Virus record (IMG/VR): IMGVR_UViG_3300034023_000149
Location: 1-22,244 of that record
Source of the DNA: a virus
DNA: 22,244 bases
Strand: one strand, 5' to 3'
Positions 6,251 through 12,636 of the stretch are shown piece after piece. The notes under the pieces were generated by a model, which did no database searches, had not been told where the DNA came from, and saw only the letters and a program-made list of their open reading frames with translations. Both the position numbers and the translations under genes were made by a program. How positions within the stretch are numbered: the stretch's first letter is position 1; each line of letters starts with the position of its first letter.

Positions 6251-6613
6251 ATGGTAGAGGAAACCAAAAAAGGACTCACAAACAAGCAATGCCGCACATA
6301 CATAACCAATCTTAAACCCTTTGAGAATAAGAATAAAACCCTATTCGGTAGGTGGGTCGACGCCAACACCTACGTGGTTTATAGCTATGGAAGTCACTTC
6401 CCTATCTACGTATGGGTGCGCCAAACCAATCGTTGGTATGCCAATGAGGACAGATACAGCGTAACCACCACCCGCCATCAGAGCTACGCTCGTCCCTATT
6501 CCCTCACTGACACCCCTCCCACGCCGGTCTCAACCAGCTTTCTCAAATCACTGGCTATCCAAGGTTTCGCGGCCACCGCCGCCGCTCGTGTCGTCTATGG
6601 GGAGGTTCTGTGA
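6251..6613 (+). CDS. Conserved phage hypothetical protein (120 aa)
   Basis: The start is the ATG at 6251, with AAAGGG about eight bases upstream. An in-frame TTG at 6224 lies inside the P1 palindrome and is unlikely. After a charged start the protein has a central domain reading TYVVYSYGSHFPIYVWV, then NRWYANEDRYSVTTTRHQS. Segments of this form recur in small early proteins of unrelated phages and some plasmids; I believe a DUF has been defined for it but cannot name it safely. The C-terminus is hydrophobic and alanine-rich. It is the first gene under P1 and its stop overlaps the next start (TGATG). The function is unknown; early expression suggests host takeover or regulation. Confidence 0.85.
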   Translation: MVEETKKGLTNKQCRTYITNLKPFENKNKTLFGRWVDANTYVVYSYGSHFPIYVWVRQTNRWYANEDRYSVTTTRHQSYARPYSLTDTPPTPVSTSFLKSLAIQGFAATAAARVVYGEVL

Positions 6614-6795
6614 TGACTATGACTGTCTTAACGAAAGCACAGCGTAAATCTGTCTATCGCCTGTGGCTTAGGGATGAAAAGAAACAGCCCTATCGCCAGT
6701 TTCGACGCCGCGTTCAGCCAGCCTATGGCTGCGTAATGATTAACCTATGGGGTATGTGGCTCGGCATCGAGCCTGATGGATACACGCATAGCTGA
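6613..6795 (+). CDS. Small basic hypothetical protein (60 aa)
   Basis: The ATG at 6613 overlaps the previous stop by one base and has GGAGG seven bases upstream. A GTG three bases earlier is a weaker option. The sequence is rich in Arg, Lys and aromatic residues (YRLWLRDEKKQPYRQFRRR) and ends in a hydrophobic, Trp-containing strand (MINLWGMWLGIEPDGY). No known domain is recognised. Its compact, basic, aromatic make-up would fit a small nucleic-acid or protein-interaction factor of the early phage type. Confidence 0.75.
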   Translation: MTMTVLTKAQRKSVYRLWLRDEKKQPYRQFRRRVQPAYGCVMINLWGMWLGIEPDGYTHS

Positions 6796-6812
6796 GAAGG
6801 GGAGGTTCTGTG

Positions 6813-7019
6813 ATGGCTAATTGTCTTTGTTCTCGCTGCACAAATCCGATCCCAAAGCGCAGATACGACCTTGGCTACAGGCTTTGCCTGTCCTGTGGCG
6901 ACGCGCAAGCGCGTAAAATCGTCAGGACGGTCGTCCCTTCCCATAAGGGTGCGTATCAGCCTGTCGGAGACGTTAAGTATTTGAAAATGCTTAACAAGTA
7001 TGCAGCGATGGAAGGCTAA
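6813..7019 (+). CDS. Small zinc-ribbon-like protein (68 aa)
   Basis: The ATG at 6813 follows GGGGAGG. The protein begins MANCLCSRCTNPIPKRRYDLGYRLCLSCGD. The CSRC and CLSC pairs, about 20 residues apart, form a CxxC...CxxC zinc-finger pattern of the short DksA/TraR-like or ribbon kind. The rest is basic (QARKIVRTVVPSHKGAY). Proteins of this type are common among phage early genes and usually bind RNA polymerase, RNA or DNA. The 17 bases before and over its start are identical to those of the previous gene. The next gene starts 16 bases after its stop. Confidence 0.8.
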   Translation: MANCLCSRCTNPIPKRRYDLGYRLCLSCGDAQARKIVRTVVPSHKGAYQPVGDVKYLKMLNKYAAMEG

Positions 7020-7035
7020 GAGAGGGAGAAAACCA

Positions 7036-7269
7036 ATGGAATTTAAGGAAGCAACGCTGGACGGCAAGCGCATTGCTTACACTACCCAGACCCAGTTTCT
7101 CGTCCAAGTGGGCAAGGCCAAGAGCGGCTACAAAACGCGGTATTCATTCACTGGTGATCTGGCGAGAGCGGTTCTCTACTATTCGTCCATTAACATCGGC
7201 AATGGGTATAAGAAGCGGCTGTTCTCGCCCGACATGAACAAACCCGTGCTGGCGAAGGCATATAGCTAA
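7036..7269 (+). CDS. Hypothetical early protein (77 aa)
   Basis: I use the ATG at 7036, which has AGAGGGAG ten bases upstream, rather than an in-frame ATG at 7000 that lies within the previous gene. The sequence reads as a small alpha/beta protein: MEFKEATLDGKRIAYTTQTQFLVQ, then a basic KAKSGYKTRYSFTGDLARAVLYYSSI, then GNGYKKRLFSPDM. It has no cysteines, membrane segments or known motif. It lies in a run of short genes under the P1 promoter. No function assigned. Confidence 0.72.
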   Translation: MEFKEATLDGKRIAYTTQTQFLVQVGKAKSGYKTRYSFTGDLARAVLYYSSINIGNGYKKRLFSPDMNKPVLAKAYS

Positions 7270-7289
7270 CAACCCAAAGGGGGAAACCA

Positions 7290-7481
7290 ATGCTGTTCGA
7301 GGATAAAATCGTGTTCGTGGTTTGGAACGATGACAGGCGCGCATGGGTGGCTGCTGAAGGGAGTGGGCTGTTCTATACAGCCGACCCTGACAAAACCCGG
7401 ACATTCCCAAGCATCGAAGAAGCGCAGAAGTGGGCCAAGACCGATGGCTCCGAGACGATCCAGCGTTGGATAGGAGGTTAA
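7290..7481 (+). CDS. Hypothetical early protein (63 aa)
   Basis: The ATG at 7290 is preceded by AAAGGGGG. The sequence MLFEDKIVFVVWNDDRRAWV...GLFYTADPDKTRTFPSIEEAQKWAK is a compact beta-beta-alpha pattern. This 'strand, Trp, aspartate-rich turn, then EEAQKWA helix' form recurs in small early proteins of phages and mobile elements. It is acidic and carries no catalytic signature. The next gene begins one base after the stop, preceded by a strong AGGAGG inside this gene's end, so the two are translationally linked. Confidence 0.75.
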   Translation: MLFEDKIVFVVWNDDRRAWVAAEGSGLFYTADPDKTRTFPSIEEAQKWAKTDGSETIQRWIGG

Positions 7482-7482
7482 G

Positions 7483-7929
7483 ATGGCTACCACTACGCTC
7501 GCTACGCTTCCATCCTTCGCACAATGCGTTGGTGTTTGTCTGGTGGCCTTCAAAACCATAACGGGCATACCCGAACATAACCACGACGGCGATACGCTCA
7601 CGGTGAGAACCCAGAGCGGCGCGATAAACGTCCGCCTGCATGGCATAGATGCGCCTGAGTTATCAGAGCCTTACGGTGTGCAGAGCCAAGAATATCTCAG
7701 CACCATCACGAAGGGCCAAACGCTGCGCTGTGAACCATCCAGCCAGAACACAAGCTACACTAGAGTCGTCGCGCGGTGCTTCCTCGAAGATGGCAGGGAA
7801 ATCAATCAGTTAATGGTCGAAGCCGGGCTGGCTCTGGACTGCAAACGCTACAGCCATGGTTACTACGCCAAGTTTGAACAGTCATGGGCGCGCAAGCGCC
7901 TCACGCAGAAGGGGTATTGCCATGAGTGA
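7483..7929 (+). CDS. Staphylococcal-nuclease (thermonuclease) family protein
   Basis: 148 residues with a strong AGGAGG ribosome-binding site. The SNase fold is marked by DGDTLTV (Asp37, equal to Asp21 of the Staphylococcus enzyme) and VRLHGIDAPE (Arg51, Asp56, Glu59, equal to Arg35, Asp40, Glu43). Then TRVVARCF (Arg94, equal to Arg87) and GREINQLMVEAGLA follow. All catalytic and calcium-binding positions are present, so it should cut DNA or RNA. The first 30 residues are hydrophobic but lack an N-terminal positive charge, so a signal peptide is not certain. If it stays in the cytoplasm it may help degrade host DNA; if exported it may act in the envelope or outside. It overlaps the next gene by eight bases. 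Confidence 0.92.
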   Translation: MATTTLATLPSFAQCVGVCLVAFKTITGIPEHNHDGDTLTVRTQSGAINVRLHGIDAPELSEPYGVQSQEYLSTITKGQTLRCEPSSQNTSYTRVVARCFLEDGREINQLMVEAGLALDCKRYSHGYYAKFEQSWARKRLTQKGYCHE

Positions 7930-8239
7930 CGACCTAATCGCACGGCTGCGCCACGGCAGCGTTTGTGTAGAAATAGAAGATGACCGGACAATGAATGAAG
8001 CCGCCGACGCTCTTGAAGCGAAGGACAGGCTGATTGCGGACTTGGAAGCTGACTGTGCAATTCTTCGCGCTGCTAATTTTGGTCAGTCACAGACGATAGA
8101 CGGATACGCCGCCCGCATCGCCATTCTTGAAGCGGCGCTAGAGGAGAGGCACAGGCACCATCTGGAACTGGAATTGAGATGCAGAGATTTGGAAGCTGAG
8201 AAACAAGCGTTCAAGGATGGGAATAAGCGCAATGACTGA
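7922..8239 (+). CDS. Coiled-coil hypothetical protein (105 aa)
   Basis: The ATG at 7922 overlaps the nuclease stop (ATGAGTGA). The N-terminus, MSDDLIARLRHG...DDRTMNEAADALEAKD, is a form shared by many phage early proteins of the Ead/Ea22-like group. The rest is a long heptad-rich helix (LIADLEADCAILR, RIAILEAALEER, LELELRCRDLEAEKQ). It probably makes a dimeric rod. Function unknown; such proteins are usually accessory early proteins. Confidence 0.8.
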   Translation: MSDDLIARLRHGSVCVEIEDDRTMNEAADALEAKDRLIADLEADCAILRAANFGQSQTIDGYAARIAILEAALEERHRHHLELELRCRDLEAEKQAFKDGNKRND

Positions 8240-8281
8240 CGACCTCCGCGCCGCCCGCGCCGCTTATAGGGGAGAGAAGGA

Positions 8282-8446
8282 ATGAGTGAACCCAGATCAA
8301 TCGAACTTGAACTGCGTTGGTTGCGCGCACGTTTTAACGACGCAGAGTGGGAGCAAGATGAAGGGATGATGGCTTCGCTCTCTTACGAAATCAATCGGTT
8401 GGAAATGCTACAATCCTTGGGCGAACGATTCGACGTAAATCATTGA
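8282..8446 (+). CDS. Small acidic hypothetical protein (54 aa)
   Basis: The ATG at 8282 has GGGGAGAGAAGG directly upstream. It encodes a 54-residue, mostly helical, acidic protein (IELELRWLRARFNDAEWEQDEGM...YEINRLEMLQSLGERFD), suggesting a short coiled-coil hairpin. It is the last gene of the P1 block; the next promoter (P2) begins 12 bases after its stop. A 17-codon frame (8232-8285) just before it begins MTDDL, like the start of the preceding gene, and may be a remnant. Confidence 0.6.
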   Translation: MSEPRSIELELRWLRARFNDAEWEQDEGMMASLSYEINRLEMLQSLGERFDVNH

Positions 8447-8458
8447 AATCACGGCGAC

Positions 8459-8507
8459 TTGACACGCTCAACGTGTTGTGCGATGATCGGACTGTGAACA
8501 AATCACA
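8459..8507 (+). promoter_or_regulatory. Early promoter-operator P2
   Basis: TTGACA (8459-8464), a 17-base spacer, GATGAT (8482-8487), then the palindrome TGTGAACAAATCACA (8493-8507) and CAAA. Same design as P1 and P3, with the bases before -35 (GGCGACTTGACACG) matching P3. It drives the MoxR-like ATPase pair. Confidence 0.75.
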
Positions 8508-8536
8508 CAAATAAAAACTAACCAAGAGGCAATACC

Positions 8537-9529
8537 ATGCGACCGACTCAGTTAGAAGCTACTCTTACGGCTCTTATCTCTATCAATCGCACAACTACCA
8601 TCGAGGGTGCGCCCGGTGGTGGTAAGACAACCATTGTTCATGCCGTCGCCAATAAGATGGGTAAACACTATATCGAACGGCATCTTCCTACGATGCTGGT
8701 TGAGGACTTTGGCATACCCGTTATCGGCGGTGATACGCTGACCTATAAAATCCCTGACTGGTTTCCTGCCAAAGGTTCCTCATGGGACGATGGTAAGGGC
8801 GGTGTGCTGTGCTTCGACGATAGGAACCAAGCTAATGCAGATATTCAGAAGGTGCTGGCGAACATTTGTCAAGCTCGCAATCTTCATGGTGTTCCTCTTG
8901 CTGATAACTGGACTGTCGTTTCTACTGGCAATCGGCAGTCTGATCGTGCTGGCGCAAACCGCGTTCTTAGCCATCTGCGTAACCGTGAAACGGTTCTTGA
9001 GTTGGACACTCACTTGGATGACTCAACCCAATGGATGATCGACAACGACATTAAACCGGAGGTTATCTCGTTCCTTCGCTTTCGTCCCAACCTATTGCAC
9101 GACTTCGATCCGCAGCGTGATAGCAACCCTACGCCCCGTAGCTGGGTCGAAGGTGTAAGCGCAGTGCTTGGCGTTGTGCCAGCCGAGTCCGAATATGAGT
9201 GCTTCAAGGGCGCAGTGGGTGAAGGCGCTGCGGCTGAGTTTGTTGGCTTCATGCGTATCTTCCGCAAGCTGCCCAATCCTGACGCCATCTTGCTCAACCC
9301 GGATAAATCCGATGTGCCTTCCGATCCGGCGACTCTCTATGCCTTATCGGGCGCTCTGGCTGAACGCGCCAGCGATGCGAACTTCTCCCGTGTCTGCACG
9401 TATTGTGAGCGTATGCCGCCTGAGTTTTCTGTGCTGACCATTAGCTATGCCGCCCGTAAGAACCCATCACTGGCTTCGACCCAAGCGTTTACGACATGGG
9501 CTGTGAAGCATCAGGACGTTTTGTTCTAG
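8537..9529 (+). CDS. MoxR-like AAA+ ATPase (CobS-like)
   Basis: 330 residues starting at an ATG with AAGAGG eight bases upstream. Walker A is GAPGGGKTT (residues 24-32). The Walker B equivalent is VLCFDD (Asp94, Asp95), in which the usual catalytic Glu is Asp. Sensor 1 is VVSTGN (Asn132), followed by arginines at 134, 137, 142 and 148-150 for sensing and trans action. LHGVPLADN before sensor 1 is the MoxR-type insert pattern. MoxR ATPases act with VWA-domain partners to remodel proteins or insert metals (RavA-ViaA, CobS-CobT, Mg-chelatase). Here the matching VWA protein is encoded two genes on, with a DUF3150-like gene between. Phage versions are often labelled CobS, but no cobalamin gene lies nearby, so a cobalt-chelatase role is unlikely. 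Confidence 0.9.
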   Translation: MRPTQLEATLTALISINRTTTIEGAPGGGKTTIVHAVANKMGKHYIERHLPTMLVEDFGIPVIGGDTLTYKIPDWFPAKGSSWDDGKGGVLCFDDRNQANADIQKVLANICQARNLHGVPLADNWTVVSTGNRQSDRAGANRVLSHLRNRETVLELDTHLDDSTQWMIDNDIKPEVISFLRFRPNLLHDFDPQRDSNPTPRSWVEGVSAVLGVVPAESEYECFKGAVGEGAAAEFVGFMRIFRKLPNPDAILLNPDKSDVPSDPATLYALSGALAERASDANFSRVCTYCERMPPEFSVLTISYAARKNPSLASTQAFTTWAVKHQDVLF

Positions 9530-9533
9530 CAAG

Positions 9534-9554
9534 GCGGGAGGATAATCCCCCCGC
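9534..9554 (+). promoter_or_regulatory. Intergenic mRNA hairpin between the ATPase and its neighbour
   Basis: GCGGG-A-GGA pairs with TCC-C-CCCGC around a three-base loop, giving eight pairs and one mismatch. No T-run follows, so it is not a terminator. It may stabilise the mRNA 3' end or adjust expression of the second gene. Confidence 0.4.
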
Positions 9555-9586
9555 TACATACTCTCGTTTGTCAAGGAGAACTAACC

Positions 9587-10438
9587 ATGAACCTCAATGA
9601 TCGTGCGCTGCTGGTGCAGCTTAACATTTCACAGTGGACGGCGCGCAAGCATGACAAGCGCGCTACGGAGGACGTTGCTGCGATGCACAACGCTGGCAAA
9701 TCTGCTGGCCGGTATCACAAAGCGTTGCTTCCCATGAACGATTATCTGGATAACGTGCAGAAGAAAGCCACGCTGATCCGCACACGCTACTACCAGAACA
9801 CGTTGCCGTGGGCGATGGATGGCACACAGATGCTTCCGTCGGCTAACTACCTGTCGTTTATGACTGACTTCCGTAAACAGAAAGCGGAGTGGGAGTATGC
9901 CGTTGCGTTGTTCATCGACCACTACGATGACATGAAAACCATCGCCAAGCGTGTGCTTGGTTCGCTCTACTCCGAGGCTGACTACCCGTCGGAGCAAGAG
10001 ATTATTCATAAGTTTAAGATGGATATGGCTGTGTTTCCTGTGCCTTCCACTGACTTTCGTGTGCAGTTATCGAACGATGAACTAAACCATATTCGTGGTG
10101 ACTTAGAAGCTAGGCTTGCTACTGCACAGCAAGCGGCTGTGCGTGATGTGTGGGATCGACTGTTCGACAAAGTAAAACATATTGCTGACAAGCTGGCCGA
10201 TCCCAAAGCTATCTTCCGTGACAGCATGGTGGAGAACGCCAAAGAATTATGTGAACTACTGCCAAGGTTAAACTTTACTGATGACCCGAACCTTGAGATG
10301 ATGCGCGCAGAAGTGGAAGCCAAACTAATCGGCCATCATCCAGAGGCGTTGCGTAACAACCTTGACTTGCGACACGACACTGCGTCCGAAGCGAAAGCTA
10401 TCATGGATAAGATGGCTGTATATATGAACGGTTTGTAG
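9587..10438 (+). CDS. DUF3150-like partner of the MoxR/VWA pair (283 aa)
   Basis: The ATG at 9587 follows AAGGAGAACTAACC. The protein opens with MNLNDRALLVQLNISQWTARKHDKRA, the pattern I associate with the DUF3150 family, and is largely helical. Notable segments are RYHKALLPMND (about 42-52), RTRYYQNTLPWAMDGTQMLPS (65-85), KFKMDMAVFPVPSTDFRVQLS (143-163) and KHIADKLADPKAIFRDSMVENAKELCELL. No catalytic motif is visible. DUF3150-type genes sit between or beside MoxR ATPase and VWA genes in phages, so it is likely a third subunit or adaptor of that complex. Its function is undetermined. It shares P2 with the ATPase. Confidence 0.82.
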   Translation: MNLNDRALLVQLNISQWTARKHDKRATEDVAAMHNAGKSAGRYHKALLPMNDYLDNVQKKATLIRTRYYQNTLPWAMDGTQMLPSANYLSFMTDFRKQKAEWEYAVALFIDHYDDMKTIAKRVLGSLYSEADYPSEQEIIHKFKMDMAVFPVPSTDFRVQLSNDELNHIRGDLEARLATAQQAAVRDVWDRLFDKVKHIADKLADPKAIFRDSMVENAKELCELLPRLNFTDDPNLEMMRAEVEAKLIGHHPEALRNNLDLRHDTASEAKAIMDKMAVYMNGL

Positions 10439-10576
10439 GATACGGTAGCTGTCAGTTTGCTACTGTATAGTCTCACCTGACTTGCATGGTGGTTATGTGG
10501 GACTCGAAAACTGGAAACGAGAGAGCACTAAGAGTCGTCGCGGCAATCGCGTAACACGCTGCGGCGACTCACTTTT
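10439..10576 (+). ncRNA. Structured intergenic RNA region ending in a terminator-like hairpin
   Basis: Between the DUF3150-like gene and promoter P3 there is a chain of hairpins. A ten-pair stem (10440-10449 with 10459-10468, one G-U) is followed by weaker hairpins at 10474-10491 and 10503-10521. A ten-pair GAGTCGTCGC / GCGGCGACTC stem (10532-10541 with 10561-10570, one G-U) has a small GCG/CGC stem inside its 19-base loop and TTTT three bases after. The last hairpin probably terminates the P2 transcript. The whole could be the 3' end of the mRNA or a separate small RNA. No promoter for an independent RNA was identified. Confidence 0.45.
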
Positions 10577-10584
10577 CCGGCGAC

Positions 10585-10633
10585 TTGACACGCGCCGCAA
10601 CGTCGTGCATCATCGGGCTGTGAACTGAACACA
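10585..10633 (+). promoter_or_regulatory. Early promoter-operator P3
   Basis: TTGACA (10585-10590), a 17-base spacer, CATCAT (10608-10613), then the palindrome TGTGAACTGAACACA (10619-10633) and CAAAGG. Third copy of the P1/P2 design. It starts the long replication operon with the VWA gene. Confidence 0.75.
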
Positions 10634-10648
10634 CAAAGGACTAAGGCA

Positions 10649-11752
10649 ATGGACTTACTCAAGCGGTTATCGAAAGCCAAGACTGGCCTAATCCTAGAGC
10701 ATCCCTTCATCGGATCGGTTGCCATTAACATGCCGTTCGAACTGGACGAAACCATTGCGACTGCTGGCACCAATGGCAAGCGTGTTAGATTTAACCCTGC
10801 GTTTATTGAGAAGCTGACTGATGAGGAACTTAAATTCCTTGTCGCTCACGAGTGTCTCCATCCCATGCTCGAACATAACTATCGCCGCAATGGACGGACT
10901 GCCAAGCGTTGGAATCAGGCGGCTGACTATGTGATTAACCAGCTTCTTGTCGATGAAAAGATTGGCAAGTTTATCGACGGCGGCTGTCTCAATCAGGCTA
11001 CCTATAACGCTGGCGGTGGCACCAGTGACGGTATCTATAACATACTGCCGGAAGATAACGGCGAAGGTGGAGGTGACATCGGTGGCGCTGGCAATGATCT
11101 GGAAGATGGTGAAGGTTCACCTGCCGAACAGGAACAACAAGCCGCAGAATGGCGTGTCAAAGTTGCCCAAGCCGCGCAAGCCGCGAAGATGATGGGTAAA
11201 CTGTCGGCTAACATGCAGCGTTTTGTTGACGAAGTATTGCAGCCCAAGGTTGCATGGCAGGATGTGTTGCGTCGGTTTGTGCAGAAAGCCAAGACGGATC
11301 AGCGCACGTTCGCCCGCCCCAACCGTAGGTTCTTGGCGCAGGGTTTGTATATGCCGTCCATCACTGGCGAGGTTCTTGGTGAGATTGCCATTGCCGTTGA
11401 TTGCTCTGGCTCTATCGGTCAGCGTGAACTCAATGAGTTTGCTACTGAAATCAAAGCCATGAAGGAGGATGGCAACCCGTCTGCGCTACATATCGTTTAC
11501 TTTGACAGTGAGGTTAGTCACTACGATCACTATGGTCGTGACGATGAGGTTGTTATTGAGCCGCACGGTGGTGGCGGCACAGCGTTCAGCCCCATCTTTC
11601 AGTATCTTGAGCAAAACAATATTAACCCTGTCGCTTGTGTCGTGCTTACCGATTTGTATTGCAATGACTTTGGCGACATGCCTGACTACCCTGTGCTGTG
11701 GGTTACGAACGGCACAGACAAAGCGCCTTGGGGTGAAGTGGTCAAGATGTAA
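10649..11752 (+). CDS. Metallopeptidase-like / VWA-domain protein (DUF2201-like, CobT-like)
   Basis: 367 residues. The N-terminal half has a zincin-type VAHECLHPMLEH motif (His67, Glu68, His71) with a following NQAADYVIN (Asp93), the pattern of the putative metallopeptidase domain in DUF2201-type proteins. A Gly/Glu/Asp-rich linker covers about residues 121-165. The C-terminal half is a von Willebrand factor A domain with a complete metal-ion-dependent adhesion site: AVDCSGS (Asp251, Ser253, Ser255), GGGGTAFSP (Thr311) and VVLTDLY (Asp335). It is the expected partner of the MoxR-like ATPase: the ATPase hexamer drives the VWA subunit, which positions a substrate. Whether the HExxH site cuts proteins is unknown. 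It has its own promoter P3 although it must work with the P2 products, so the two promoters are probably co-regulated. Confidence 0.9.
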   Translation: MDLLKRLSKAKTGLILEHPFIGSVAINMPFELDETIATAGTNGKRVRFNPAFIEKLTDEELKFLVAHECLHPMLEHNYRRNGRTAKRWNQAADYVINQLLVDEKIGKFIDGGCLNQATYNAGGGTSDGIYNILPEDNGEGGGDIGGAGNDLEDGEGSPAEQEQQAAEWRVKVAQAAQAAKMMGKLSANMQRFVDEVLQPKVAWQDVLRRFVQKAKTDQRTFARPNRRFLAQGLYMPSITGEVLGEIAIAVDCSGSIGQRELNEFATEIKAMKEDGNPSALHIVYFDSEVSHYDHYGRDDEVVIEPHGGGGTAFSPIFQYLEQNNINPVACVVLTDLYCNDFGDMPDYPVLWVTNGTDKAPWGEVVKM

Positions 11753-11764
11753 AGGGAGAGTGCA

Positions 11765-11977
11765 ATGGATTACGAATCATTACGTTTGTTAGCTGCCCTT
11801 CTCTGTGGTCTGTGCTTAGCACAGACCGTGTGGATCATAGTGCTGCACTCGCAGCGCGACGAAGCCAGAGACATGGCAGGGTTTGTAGCACAGGCTGTCG
11901 AGGATATTGCAAGAGGCAAAGCTAAAGCGTTCATGCACATGGGTCGTGTTCACATAACCAATGATATGGGAGAATAA
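11765..11977 (+). CDS. Small membrane protein (70 aa)
   Basis: The ATG at 11765 is preceded by AAAGGGAGAG. Residues about 6-28 form one hydrophobic helix (LRLLAALLCGLCLAQTVWIIVL), followed by a charged helical tail (HSQRDEARDMAGFVAQAVEDIARGKAKAF). It looks like a single-pass inner-membrane protein with its tail in the cytoplasm. It is 13 bases after the VWA gene and three bases before the next gene. Function unknown. Confidence 0.75.
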   Translation: MDYESLRLLAALLCGLCLAQTVWIIVLHSQRDEARDMAGFVAQAVEDIARGKAKAFMHMGRVHITNDMGE

Positions 11978-11979
11978 CA

Positions 11980-12624
11980 ATGGCCGTCGTTCGTATGTCT
12001 GATGATCTGCGTCGTAACATTGAATCTATGGCGCGGGCTTCCTTCGATGCTCGTATAGACACAGCTAACAAAAGCCTCGTCGTTCCTATGAGCGGAGATG
12101 AAATCTATAACCTAATGTTTGCCGATACCGTCAATGGTATGCTGGCATTGCCAGATGGTTATTTTAGAATGAGCGATACGTTTATTGTTAGCAGCGTAAA
12201 TGGCGTGTCCATCCATTATGATTTTCATACGAGTCAGCCAATGCCGTGGCCGTATGATATTCCTACGAAGCCACACTTTGCGAAGAACAATTCCTATGGG
12301 AACACAGTTCATATTGTGTTGCGTTTGAATGAATCCGGTCTGTGGGATAGCCTAGAAGCTGCGTTCAGAGATTGGCATAAGCGTGTCAAAGACGTAGCCG
12401 ATTCGCGTGACCAGTTTGTTAGTGGGGTGCGGGCGATCCTCAATAACAATACAACTCTTGGCGCTGCCATTAAACAGTGGCCCCCGCTGTGGGACTTTAT
12501 CCCGCAGTATGCCAAGGACAAACACTCGCAGGTTGTTGAAAAGAAAAAGAGAGAACTGATTGAGAAGCCAGAGGTTGACACCGCAAGCCTGACTGCGATG
12601 GCTACATTTAACAAGATGGTTTAA
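11980..12624 (+). CDS. Hypothetical protein (214 aa), possibly Nmad5-like
   Basis: The ATG at 11980 follows GGGAGAATAAC. It starts with a helical segment (RMSDDLRRNIESMARASFDARIDTANKS), then MSGDEIYNLMF, then LPDGYFRMSDTFIVSSVNGVSIHYDF, and ends in a long charged helix (SQVVEKKKRELIE). The order 'N-terminal LR..I...A...FD.RI helix, then a LP.G(Y/W) strand' reminds me of phage proteins assigned to the nucleotide-modification-associated Nmad5 group, but this is from memory and weak. No catalytic residues stand out. It lies between a membrane protein and another unknown in the P3 operon. Confidence 0.75.
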   Translation: MAVVRMSDDLRRNIESMARASFDARIDTANKSLVVPMSGDEIYNLMFADTVNGMLALPDGYFRMSDTFIVSSVNGVSIHYDFHTSQPMPWPYDIPTKPHFAKNNSYGNTVHIVLRLNESGLWDSLEAAFRDWHKRVKDVADSRDQFVSGVRAILNNNTTLGAAIKQWPPLWDFIPQYAKDKHSQVVEKKKRELIEKPEVDTASLTAMATFNKMV

Positions 12625-12636
12625 GGGAGAGTCACC

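Noticed and set aside
8537-11752. Cobalamin biosynthesis genes (CobS/CobT)
   Set aside because: The resemblance is only to the AAA+/VWA architecture; no other cobalamin gene is present and the VWA protein has a metallopeptidase-like N-terminal half.
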